NCBI GenBank assembly: GCA_003223315.1
Contig: QHYR01000089.1
Location: 1-41,279, forward strand
Source of the DNA: Acidobacteriota bacterium
GTDB taxonomy: Bacteria; Acidobacteriota; Terriglobia; Acidiferrales; UBA7541
Reading direction: 5' to 3'
DNA length: 41,279 nt
The notes under the pieces are model-generated. The model searched no databases. It was given only the letters and a program-made list of their open reading frames with translations, and was not told the origin of the DNA. The position numbers and the translations under genes are program-made. The first letter of the stretch is position 1; every line of letters starts with the position of its first letter. Positions 25,573 to 33,048 of the stretch are shown here, one piece after another.

Positions 25573-26797
25573 ATGAAAGCAACGCTGAAAGATGGGCTCT
25601 TTCGTCTGGTTCTTGCCACATTGTTGGCGCCGATCGCGGTGATCCTGGCCAGCAGCAGCTTAGGAGCACAAACACCCGCCAACGCTCCCCCCCAGGTGAC
25701 GTTTAGCAAGGAAGTTGCGCCGATTCTTCAGCAGCATTGCCAGATGGTTTATCGATCCCAATGTTGGCATCAACGAGTTCAAGAATTATGGCGGGCTCTC
25801 CGATGATGAGATTGCCACGATTGTGAAATGGGTCGACGCCGGGGCACCCAAAGGGAATCCGGCTGATATGCCGGCTCCGGCCAAATTCGATGACGATATA
25901 TGGCACATCGGTGCGCCGGAACTTGTTGCGGCGATGCCGGAGGATCTTATCGTCAAGGCCAACGGCCCTGACATGTGGAGGAACATCGTCGTTGATCCCG
26001 GCTTGACGGAAGATCGATATATCAAGGCCGTCGAAATCAAGCCGACCAAAGGCCGCCGGGTGATTCACCACATGGGCACGAGCCTGATTTACCCCGACGG
26101 TAATTTGGCGACCATGCAGTCGAAGAATGCGAATATTTTCGAGGACGGGTCCGGCCGCCTGATGCAGGCCGGCACCAAAGTGCAATTTCAGCTCCATATA
26201 CATCCCTATCGAGAGGACACGACGACCAGCGTCGAGATCGGCTTCATCTTTTACCCGAAAGGGTACGTGCCGAAGCATGTCGCGATAACCGAGCTCATGG
26301 GCGACGATCATGAGCTGGACCTCCCGGCGAACACCGACAATGTTCGCTACGACAGCTATAAAATGTTGACCAAACCTACGCGCATCCTCGCTTATGCTCC
26401 ACACATGCACACTCGCGCCAAAGCACAATGCCTGGAAGCAATCCTGCCGGAAAAATCCGAACAACGCGATGGAAACAAGGTGGAAACGCTAAACTGCATC
26501 AACCATTTCGACTTCAATTGGATGATGGTTTATGAGTACGCCACGGATGCACAACCGCTCCTCCCGGCTGGCACCGTTCTGCATCTGGTTAGCTGGTATA
26601 ACAATACTGGGTCGAACAGGCTGAACAACGATCCGAATAACTGGATCGGCTACGGCCAGCGCTCTATCGACGACATGGCCATGGCCTGGATGACCTTTTA
26701 CAATCTCTCTGAAGAAGAGTTCCAGCAACAGGTCGCCGAACGAAAAACAAAATCAAAACAGATCACAGACAACTTTTCTTCCAAAGTCACGCAGTGA
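25573..26797 (+). pseudogene. Cytochrome c / copper monooxygenase paralogue with a deletion through the heme motif
   Basis: ATG 25573 follows a GAGG site and begins a signal peptide, then VTFSKEVAPILQQHCQ. Compared with the intact copy, the next 37 residues, which include the rest of CxxCH and MPP, are missing. The text resumes at WFIDPNVGIN in another frame at 25745. The deletion is about 110 bp and shifts the frame. Downstream, all copper ligands are kept: VIHHMG, FQLHIH, APHMHTRAK and DDMAMAWM. The downstream frame is otherwise open to 26797. The gene should be dead, or at best makes a heme-less, signal-less fragment from a weak internal start. An assembly error across a repeat is the alternative. 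Confidence 0.8.
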
Positions 26798-26814
26798 CGC
26801 CGCGAGGAAAGTTC

Positions 26815-27633
26815 ATGATCACGGGTAAACGCTGGCTCCCGTTTTTGACGGGAGCGGTTTTTCTCCTGGTCTCACCGGTTTTCCTGAGAGCGCAGGCTCC
26901 TTACACCGGAGAGGTTAGGATTGCGCGCGGTCAAGACGTTACGCCCGCTTTTGAGGGATGGATGCCCAACCCGGACGGGACATTCAGCATGTATTTCGGA
27001 TATATGAACCGGAATTACGAAGAAGAACTGGATATCCCCATCGGGCCCACCAACGATGTCGAACCGGGCGGTGATCGGGGTCAGCCGACTCACTTTTACC
27101 CGCGCCGCCAGCGCATGGTGTTCTCCGTAGTTGTTCCGAAGGACTGGAGCTTGGACCAAAAGGTAGTCTGGACACTGACGATTCGCGGCAAAACGAATGT
27201 GGCAAAAGGATGGCTTCAGCCGGAGTGGCAAATCAATAAAGAAGTGATCATGCAGGAGGCGGGCGGCGGCACAGATCTTGAGAATCAACCGCCGGTCTTC
27301 ATCAGCGGCTCCGGTCCGCAAACGGTCACACTTCCGAACCCTATCACGTTAACGGCCACCGTGCAGGACGATGGGCGTCCCAAACCTCGCATCGCACGCG
27401 ATATCGAAGAAGTAGGTACGCCAATTCCTTCAGGTCTCTCCGTGCGTTGGATCCACTACCGAGGGCCAACCGGAGTAAGCTTCGAGCCGGGAACCGTCGC
27501 CAGGGGTTACCAAAAACCAGTCACGTCCACGACAACGGCAATCTTCAAGGCGCCCGGTGTTTACGTGCTGCGCGCGATTGCCAGTGATGGGGCGCTGACT
27601 TCCTTTCACGATGTCACGGTCACCGTGAAATAG
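26815..27633 (+). CDS. Secreted partner protein of the cytochrome-copper monooxygenase, second copy
   Basis: ATG 26815 with an upstream GAGGAAAG site is preferred over a GTG at 26794 that overlaps the preceding stop. The signal peptide is WLPFLTGAVFLLVSPVFL, cleaved near RAQ. The mature protein repeats the plan of the copy at 16762: PAFEGWMPNPDGTFSMYFGY, IPIGPTNDV, GQPTHFYPRRQRMVFSVVVP, KGWLQPEWQIN, an Ig-like region (PQTVTLPNPITLTATVQDDG) and APGVYVLRAIASDGA. The gene stays intact although its upstream monooxygenase partner has lost its heme domain. Retention of both pair orders, in opposite orientations, suggests a real functional link between the two families. There is no known activity. 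Confidence 0.8.
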   Translation: MITGKRWLPFLTGAVFLLVSPVFLRAQAPYTGEVRIARGQDVTPAFEGWMPNPDGTFSMYFGYMNRNYEEELDIPIGPTNDVEPGGDRGQPTHFYPRRQRMVFSVVVPKDWSLDQKVVWTLTIRGKTNVAKGWLQPEWQINKEVIMQEAGGGTDLENQPPVFISGSGPQTVTLPNPITLTATVQDDGRPKPRIARDIEEVGTPIPSGLSVRWIHYRGPTGVSFEPGTVARGYQKPVTSTTTAIFKAPGVYVLRAIASDGALTSFHDVTVTVK

Positions 27634-27667
27634 GTCCAAACCGCACGGGTATCAACTCAGAAATCGA

Positions 27668-28747
27668 TTAGCTTGGATCGATGCGGTAGACCCACTCTCG
27701 CTCCGCCCTTCCATTGACGCGCTGGAGGGCTTCCTCTATCACTGTGTGAGTGGGCGCGAGTGTGCAAACCGGATCGGTTGCCGCTGCGTCACCCGCGAGC
27801 AGGAAAGCCTGGCAGCGGCAACCGCCGAAGTCGCGCGTGCGGCGATCGCAGCTCCGGCAGGGTTCCGGCATCCAGCTTTCGTCGCGGAAGCGGTTGAACA
27901 CCGGCGAGTCCTCCCAAATCCAGCGCAACGGGCGCTCGCGGGCGCTCGGGAAGTCAAGCCCAGGGATCACCATGGCGGCATGGCAGGGCAGCACGTGACC
28001 CGCGGGATCGATGAGCATCTGTTGATGTCCCCAGCCGTTCATGCAAGGCTTTGGGTACTTTGCATAATAGTCGGGCAGGACGAAATCGATGCGCAATTTA
28101 CCGTTGAGCCGCTCCCGGGCGGCCTCCACGACTTCGATGGAGTGCTCCAGCTGCTGCCGTGTAGGCAGTAATGACTCACGATTGCGCAGCGCCCAGCCGT
28201 AATACTGCACGTTCGCAATTTCCAGCCGCTGCGCCCCGGTTTGCTCGGCGAATGCGATCATCTCCTTCAGGCGATCAAGATTGCGCCGGTGAACGACCAT
28301 ATTTACCGTAAACGCGATGCGCCGCTGGCGAATCATCTGCGCGATGCGCAGTTTGAGCGCGTGGCTGCGCGTACCGGCGAATTCGTTTGCCGGCGCCTCC
28401 TCGTTATCCTGGAAGCTCAGTTGGATGTGATCGAGACCGGCGCCGATGAGTTCATCCAGTCGGCGTTCATCGAGGCCAACTCCGGAGGTGATCAAATTTA
28501 AATACAGTTGCGCTTCGCGGCCGGCGTGAACCAATTCGGTAAGATCGGATCGCGATAGGGGCTCGCCTCCCGTGAGGTGCAACTGCAGAACGCCCATCTC
28601 GCCGGCTTGCTGGAAGACCGAGACCCAGTCGCCAGTGGAAAGTTCATCCGCGCGGCGCTGCATCTTGAGCGGATTCGAGCAATAAACGCAATGCAGCGGG
28701 CAGCGATGGGTGATCTCGGCGATCAATGCCCGGGGCGTGTACTTCAT
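27668..28747 (-). CDS. pqqE: PQQ synthesis radical SAM enzyme PqqE
   Basis: PqqE makes the Glu-Tyr carbon-carbon crosslink in PqqA, the first step of PQQ synthesis. The radical SAM cluster ligands are Cys16, Cys20 and Cys23 (HRCPLHCVYC). LTGGEPLSR binds SAM. The SPASM part has Cys-rich blocks for auxiliary clusters (KPCMNGWGHQQML, VLPCHAAM, PCRSCDRRTRDFGGCRC). At 359 residues it is of normal size. Its start overlaps the pqqD stop by 4 bases, so PqqD and PqqE are coupled. It is the last gene of the minus-strand operon, converging with the secreted protein gene that ends at 27633. Confidence 0.96.
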   Translation of the reverse strand: MKYTPRALIAEITHRCPLHCVYCSNPLKMQRRADELSTGDWVSVFQQAGEMGVLQLHLTGGEPLSRSDLTELVHAGREAQLYLNLITSGVGLDERRLDELIGAGLDHIQLSFQDNEEAPANEFAGTRSHALKLRIAQMIRQRRIAFTVNMVVHRRNLDRLKEMIAFAEQTGAQRLEIANVQYYGWALRNRESLLPTRQQLEHSIEVVEAARERLNGKLRIDFVLPDYYAKYPKPCMNGWGHQQMLIDPAGHVLPCHAAMVIPGLDFPSARERPLRWIWEDSPVFNRFRDESWMPEPCRSCDRRTRDFGGCRCQAFLLAGDAAATDPVCTLAPTHTVIEEALQRVNGRAEREWVYRIDPS

Positions 28748-29025
28748 GCGTATTCGAGGACGCCTCTGTCGCGCAGACGCGCGAGAAGCGCCAGGGCCTC
28801 CGTTTCAATTCTAGCCGGTTGCGCGGAAGGGTAGTGCCGCTGCAGTTCCACGACGATTTCGGCTAACGTGCGCTCTCCGTCGCAAAGTTCCACGATGGTG
28901 CGTGCCGGTCCCTTCAGCCGCAGCGCGCCTTCGGGAATCAACAGCAAATCCTCCGGACCTCCGGTGGTGTTCAAGCGGCATCCAGGCGCGAGCCGCAGCG
29001 CACGATTGCGTTCCAGCCCGCTCAT
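28744..29025 (-). CDS. pqqD: PqqA-binding chaperone PqqD
   Basis: PqqD binds the PqqA peptide and presents it to PqqE. The 93 residues from ATG 29025 match the family: RLAPGCRLNTTGGPEDLLLI, then RLKGPARTIVELCDGERTLA, EIVVELQRHYP and a final helix LALLARLRDRGVLEYA. The frame is open further upstream, but 29025 is chosen because it overlaps the pqqC stop by 4 bases (ATGA) and gives the usual length. It is a second member of the same fold as the lasso-type protein at 12855. Confidence 0.93.
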   Translation of the reverse strand: MSGLERNRALRLAPGCRLNTTGGPEDLLLIPEGALRLKGPARTIVELCDGERTLAEIVVELQRHYPSAQPARIETEALALLARLRDRGVLEYA

Positions 29026-29780
29026 TTCCGCGCGCCTTCCGCTTCCGGATGGAATGCACCGGGAGGCGGCCAGCCCGGCGAAACGTATGCGAAATACAGG
29101 GCGTCGAGCTGTGCCCACAAAATATCACATTTGGCGCGCAGCGCTCCGAGCGCGAGTTCCTGCTCCGCCTGCGTGCGCGCGTGTTCGATAACCCAGGAGA
29201 GGGCGAACTGCGCGTCTTCCGGCGCCTGCGTAAGCCGCGCATCGAAATAGGCCAGCCCGCCGCTCAACCAGGGATAGTGCTGGCGCAGGCGATCGATGCG
29301 CAGCGCGATCAGATCGCGGGAGAATAACTCCGTAAGCGAAGACGCCACCGCTTCCAGGAAACTGTGTTTGGAGACCAGATCCAGGTAGGCGTTCACCGCG
29401 TAATACACGGCTGGCAGAATTCCGCGTTGCGACGTGACTTGCTCCCGGTCGAGACCCGTGGCCTCGGCCAGAAGAATCCACTTTTCGATGCCGCCGGGAT
29501 GAATCCCGTCGCCGTCATGATCGACGATGCGCTTGCGCCAGGCGCGGCGAAAGGCCGCATCCTCGCTCCGCGAAACAATGATCGCGTCTTTCAGCGGAAT
29601 GATGCTCTGGTAGTAATAGCGGTTGAGCGCCCAGGCCTGAAGCTGGCCGCGAGTCAGCTTGCCTTCGTGCATCAAGAGGTGGAAAGGGTGACGGTGGTGG
29701 TATCGCTCCGGGCCGATGGCCCGCAAGCGCGCTTCCAGTTCAGCCGGCGCTACGCGCTGTTGACCCTGAACCGGCGTCAC
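29022..29780 (-). CDS. pqqC: Pyrroloquinoline-quinone synthase PqqC
   Basis: PqqC performs the final ring closure and oxidation to PQQ without metal or cofactor. The 252-residue helical protein carries family blocks YHHRHPFHLLMHEGKL, LQAWALNRYYYQSIIPLKDA, RRAWRKRIVDHDG, GGIEKWILLAEATGL, AVNAYLDLV and SSLTELFSRDL. The His and Tyr/Arg residues that line the active site are in HRHPFH, NRYYYQ and HDG. It overlaps pqqB by 4 bases and pqqD by 4 bases, showing tight coupling. Confidence 0.96.
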   Translation of the reverse strand: MTPVQGQQRVAPAELEARLRAIGPERYHHRHPFHLLMHEGKLTRGQLQAWALNRYYYQSIIPLKDAIIVSRSEDAAFRRAWRKRIVDHDGDGIHPGGIEKWILLAEATGLDREQVTSQRGILPAVYYAVNAYLDLVSKHSFLEAVASSLTELFSRDLIALRIDRLRQHYPWLSGGLAYFDARLTQAPEDAQFALSWVIEHARTQAEQELALGALRAKCDILWAQLDALYFAYVSPGWPPPGAFHPEAEGARK

Positions 29781-30688
29781 AGCGTCATCTCCATGCCATC
29801 CCGCGCCATTTCCCAGCCGGCTTCGCGAACCATGCGGTGTTCCATGCTCTGTTCGTCCAGAATCGGATTGGTATGGTTGATGTGAATGAAAATCTTGCGC
29901 GGCCGCTGCAGCGCTGCGAAGTATTCGAGACTGCCACCGGGTCCCGAGAGCGGCAGGTGACCCATTTGCCGCGCCGTGCGGCTTACCCCCGGAATGCGCA
30001 AGGGTTCGTCATCGCTCCAGAAGGTGCCGTCAAAAAGCACGACGTCGCAACTCTGCAATCTCTCGAGTAGGGCACCGGAGACGCAAGAGACCCCTGGCAG
30101 GAAGGCCAGCGTTCCTCCACCCGATTGAGGTGAGATTAAAAAACCGATCACGGCATCCGCCGGATTCAACTCCGCCGACCGGCGCGCGCTGACGAAACCC
30201 GGAAACGGACCCGGTAGCGGCAGCACTTCCAGGCGTGCGCCTCCAGCGTAGAAGGGCCGGTCCAGCAGGATCTCCTGCCAACAGACCTGCCCGGGGAAGC
30301 GCGCGAGCACGCCAAACACGCTATTGTCTTCGGTGAGAATTTTGCGAACCGAGGGAGTGGCGTGCACGCGAAACGCATGAAACTCGCGAAGAAGCAGCAG
30401 ACCGAGGGCCTGATCCACTTCAGCGCCCGGCAGAATCACATCGCGAATTGGGGAGTCGCGCGTGCCGGTCCGCGCCCAAAGCTCGGGTGTGGCTTCAATT
30501 TGCACGTGCAGATCCGGTGAGGCGTTCAGCAGGACCCAATGACCTGGGGCGGTACTGTATGCGAGTTGAGCCTGCGTGCGAGACGTACTATGGATAGTGC
30601 CGTCCCGCACGCGGCGGCAGTTCACACACGAACAATTCCACTGTGGAAAGCCACCGCCCGCCGCGCTGCCCAATATTTTTACCTGCAT
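29777..30688 (-). CDS. pqqB: PQQ synthesis protein PqqB
   Basis: PqqB is a metallo-beta-lactamase-fold oxygenase that hydroxylates the Glu-Tyr intermediate. Start ATG 30688 gives MQVKILGSAAGGGFPQWNC, the typical N-terminus, with the zinc-binding Cys pair in NCSCVNC. Later blocks are LLNASPDL, ILPGAEVDQALGLLLLREFH, LPLPGPFPG, VVLFDGTFWSDDE, MGHLPLSG and FIHINHTNPIL. The extra 14 residues reachable from 30730 are not typical. It starts 90 bases after the pqqA stop. Confidence 0.95.
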   Translation of the reverse strand: MQVKILGSAAGGGFPQWNCSCVNCRRVRDGTIHSTSRTQAQLAYSTAPGHWVLLNASPDLHVQIEATPELWARTGTRDSPIRDVILPGAEVDQALGLLLLREFHAFRVHATPSVRKILTEDNSVFGVLARFPGQVCWQEILLDRPFYAGGARLEVLPLPGPFPGFVSARRSAELNPADAVIGFLISPQSGGGTLAFLPGVSCVSGALLERLQSCDVVLFDGTFWSDDEPLRIPGVSRTARQMGHLPLSGPGGSLEYFAALQRPRKIFIHINHTNPILDEQSMEHRMVREAGWEMARDGMEMTL

Positions 30689-30778
30689 TTTGCAGGGCAG
30701 TCTGAAGGAGGCACTACAGCGGAGCGCCAATCCCAGTGATTTCAGAAAACACGAACTTTACGTTCGCGAGATTAAGGA

Positions 30779-30856
30779 TTAGAAATCGCCGTTGCTATAA
30801 GAGTTAATTTCGCAGCTAAGGCAAATCTCCTCAACTTGCGGGGTTTCCCATTCCAT
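30779..30856 (-). CDS. pqqA: PQQ precursor peptide PqqA (25 residues)
   Basis: The gene is short enough to be missed by length filters. From ATG 30856 it reads MEWETPQVEEICLSC, then EINSYSNGDF and TAA. Glu16 and Tyr20 are in the ExxxY spacing that PqqE crosslinks to form the PQQ skeleton. EEICLSCEINSY closely matches known PqqA peptides of methylotrophs (SEICVGMEVTSY). A good AAGAAGGG ribosome site lies 7 bases upstream. Two Cys residues (12 and 15) directly before the crosslink Glu are unusual. It leads the pqqABCDE operon. Confidence 0.92.
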   Translation of the reverse strand: MEWETPQVEEICLSCEINSYSNGDF

Positions 30857-30897
30857 AGGTGCACCCTTCTTAGTAGCCAGTTGCTACCGGCCGCTAT

Positions 30898-30925
30898 ATT
30901 ATCAGGGCACACGGTATGCATGCAA
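30898..30925 (-). promoter_or_regulatory. Candidate pqqA promoter overlapping the divergent MFS start
   Basis: On the minus strand TTGCAT (30925-30920), a 16-base spacer and GATAAT (30903-30898) precede pqqA by about 40 bases. The -35 box lies inside the first codons of the divergent MFS gene, so expression of the two may interfere. Confidence 0.4.
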
Positions 30926-32190
30926 GCACGAAGGCGCCGGGAGAGCCTGCGATCTCCCAAGCGGATTCCGGCTCCAGCCTTCGCACCTTTCGAGCGCTCC
31001 AATATCGCGATTTTCGACTGCTCTGGACGGGATTGGCGGTCTCTGCCGTTGGCACGTGGATGCAAATTGTCGCACTCAGCTTGCTGGTCCTCGACATCAC
31101 CCATGGTTCGGCAGTAGCACTAGGGACGCTTTCCTTGACGCAGGCCCTCTCTTTTCTCCTCTTTGCCGCGATAGGCGGAAGTGTTGCGGACCATTTCGAT
31201 AAAAGGCGCCTGCTGCTGGTAACGCAAAGTCTGATGATGGGATTTGCAGTCCTGCTCGGCATTCTGACGTTGACGGGACTAATCCGCTTCTGGGTAATTC
31301 TGTTGGTGGCTTTCACGAGCAGCTCTGCGCTGAGCTTTGACCAGCCCGCGCGGAATGCGCTGGTCACCTCGCTCGTGCCTAAAGAGCACTTGATGAACGC
31401 CGTTTCGCTGCAATCGGCGGTCTTTAATGGCGCGTCGATTTTAGGGCCGGCGCTGGCGGGCTTGAGCCTGAGCAGGATCGGCTATTCCGGAAACTTCTTT
31501 TTGAACGCGGCGAGCTTCTTCGCGGTGCTCGCAGCACTGCTGCTTTTGCGCACCAAACCGCAGACCGTTCCCAGGCTCAGTGGAAGAATGCTCGATTCCG
31601 TGCGCGAGGCGCTCCGATACGTGCGCCACGATGCCGTCCTGCCTAGTGTTGTTCCAGCTTACGCAGCGCTGCTGTTTTTTGGTCCCTCGGCGGCGCTGGC
31701 GCTCCCCGTTTTTGCCAAAGAAGTTCTGCGCGTCGGTCCGGCGCAACTCGGCGTGCTGTTCTCGGCCGTTGGGGCCGGCACGGTCGTGGGTGCATTGATC
31801 TTGGCTTCCCTAGCAGGTAGCGTCGACGACCGTCGGCTCGTCTTTGGGCCAATTCTGCTCTGGACCGTAGCGCTCGCCGTCTTTGGTTGGAGTGATAGCT
31901 TGCGCGTCTCCGTTCCCGCCCTGTTTGTCTTGGGAGCGGCGCAGAACGTGGCTGGCGCGACCACCGTTACCCTGCTTCAGATGCGCGTCCCACCCGAGAT
32001 GCGAGGCCGCGCCATGAGCCTGAATACGCTGCTGATCATGTGCGTTCGGCCACTGGGGGATTTTCCAGCCGGAGCAGTGATCGGCTGGTTGGGATTCCGC
32101 CCGGCAGTACTGCTCGGTGCGATGCTTGTAGGCGCAGTAGCGTTGGCGTTATTCCTCGGCCGCCTCCCGGGAGCGCCAATTCAGCGATAG
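30916..32190 (+). CDS. Major facilitator superfamily exporter, EntS-like
   Basis: The 424-residue membrane protein opens with FRALQYRDFRLLWTGLAVSA, a family-typical start followed by VGTWMQ. It has repeated hydrophobic helices and the conserved loop GGSVADHFDKRRLL between helices 2 and 3. Mid-protein it has FDQPARNALVTSLVPKEHL, and later PPEMRGRAMSL. This is the MFS_3 group that includes the enterobactin exporter EntS and many drug exporters. It is divergent from pqqA with only 59 bases between starts, so it could be co-regulated with PQQ synthesis and might export PQQ. That is an inference, and a general drug exporter is equally possible. The ribosome site before ATG 30916 is weak. Confidence 0.88.
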   Translation: MHASTKAPGEPAISQADSGSSLRTFRALQYRDFRLLWTGLAVSAVGTWMQIVALSLLVLDITHGSAVALGTLSLTQALSFLLFAAIGGSVADHFDKRRLLLVTQSLMMGFAVLLGILTLTGLIRFWVILLVAFTSSSALSFDQPARNALVTSLVPKEHLMNAVSLQSAVFNGASILGPALAGLSLSRIGYSGNFFLNAASFFAVLAALLLLRTKPQTVPRLSGRMLDSVREALRYVRHDAVLPSVVPAYAALLFFGPSAALALPVFAKEVLRVGPAQLGVLFSAVGAGTVVGALILASLAGSVDDRRLVFGPILLWTVALAVFGWSDSLRVSVPALFVLGAAQNVAGATTVTLLQMRVPPEMRGRAMSLNTLLIMCVRPLGDFPAGAVIGWLGFRPAVLLGAMLVGAVALALFLGRLPGAPIQR

Positions 32191-32245
32191 AAGTTTCGGT
32201 GGCGGTTGTGCAACTTGTCGGCAATTTATTCGACGATGGCGAACT

Positions 32246-32743
32246 TCAACTGCGGCGAGATCTGACGACCAGGGTGGGAGGTGGCTCGGATTCGCCCGGC
32301 TTGTTATCGGTTACTGTAAACAACAGGGTCGTCGCTCCGATGCGAAACTTCGAGAGATGTTCCAGTTCGCAGCTTTGGATTCTTTTTGCTGACACAAAAG
32401 TTCCGTTCGTAGTGCCCAGGTCACTTAAAGTGGCGGTCGAGCCGTGTACTTCAATGGCGCAGTGTTTTCGAGAGACCTCGGGATCGCGGAGCACGACATC
32501 CGCACCTGACCGGCCCAATATTGTTCGCGCCTTGCTCAAACGAAAGACCTGGCCCCTCGCTGGGCCTTCGATGACTGCAAGCGCCACGGTTGGCTCTGCG
32601 GGAAGCTGTGGGAGTTCAGCCGGCGCGTTGATGACAAAGCTGGAATGGCACTGCTTGCATTGACCTTTTAACTTGGATGCTCCCGCGAACTCTTTCTCGT
32701 CTACGGGGTAGTTCGCGCCACAATGGGGACATTCAACAATCAT
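32246..32743 (-). CDS. Zinc-ribbon and FHA-domain protein
   Basis: From ATG 32743 the 165-residue protein begins with an MJ0042-type zinc ribbon (Cys5, Cys8, Cys29, Cys32: VECPHCGANYPVD and GQCKQCHSSF). A Pro/Ala linker leads to an FHA domain with ILGRSGADVVLRD, VSRKHCAIEV and LSDLGTTNGTFV, including the Arg and Ser that hold a phosphothreonine. It is a cytoplasmic signalling adaptor that probably recognises a phosphorylated partner. No Ser/Thr kinase is visible nearby. An upstream extension of the frame to 32824 is not family-like. It converges with the MFS gene, 55 bases apart. Confidence 0.87.
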   Translation of the reverse strand: MIVECPHCGANYPVDEKEFAGASKLKGQCKQCHSSFVINAPAELPQLPAEPTVALAVIEGPARGQVFRLSKARTILGRSGADVVLRDPEVSRKHCAIEVHGSTATLSDLGTTNGTFVSAKRIQSCELEHLSKFRIGATTLLFTVTDNKPGESEPPPTLVVRSRRS

Positions 32744-33048
32744 GGCAGCTGACCACTGGATGCTAGCACGACGCTGCGGACCCGTCCCATCGTGCACGGG
32801 AAGCATCATTAACTCACCGAGCACACTGGATTCGCCCGCGCAATTGTTTGAGTTTTAGGGGTTCCTTAGAAATCGCAGGGAATAACGCAGAGGAAGCGAC
32901 AAAACTCTGTCGAGGCTTATGCCGCGCGGCTAGGCTACGGCCATCCTTAAAAAAGGAGTACCTGCACGCCTATTTCGTTTTCACTTCTCAGGCTGTCGTT
33001 CTAAGATTGTGCCGGTCCATTAAGTATGGGAGAAGAGGAGAAGCTTCT
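32744..33048. other. Gap before the hydrolase gene
   Basis: The 305 bases lie between divergent starts. An in-frame upstream extension of the hydrolase frame exists from 32848 but has no family similarity, and the strong ribosome site is at its 3' end. I see no gene here. Promoters for both genes are expected, but no clear box pair was found. Confidence 0.4.
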
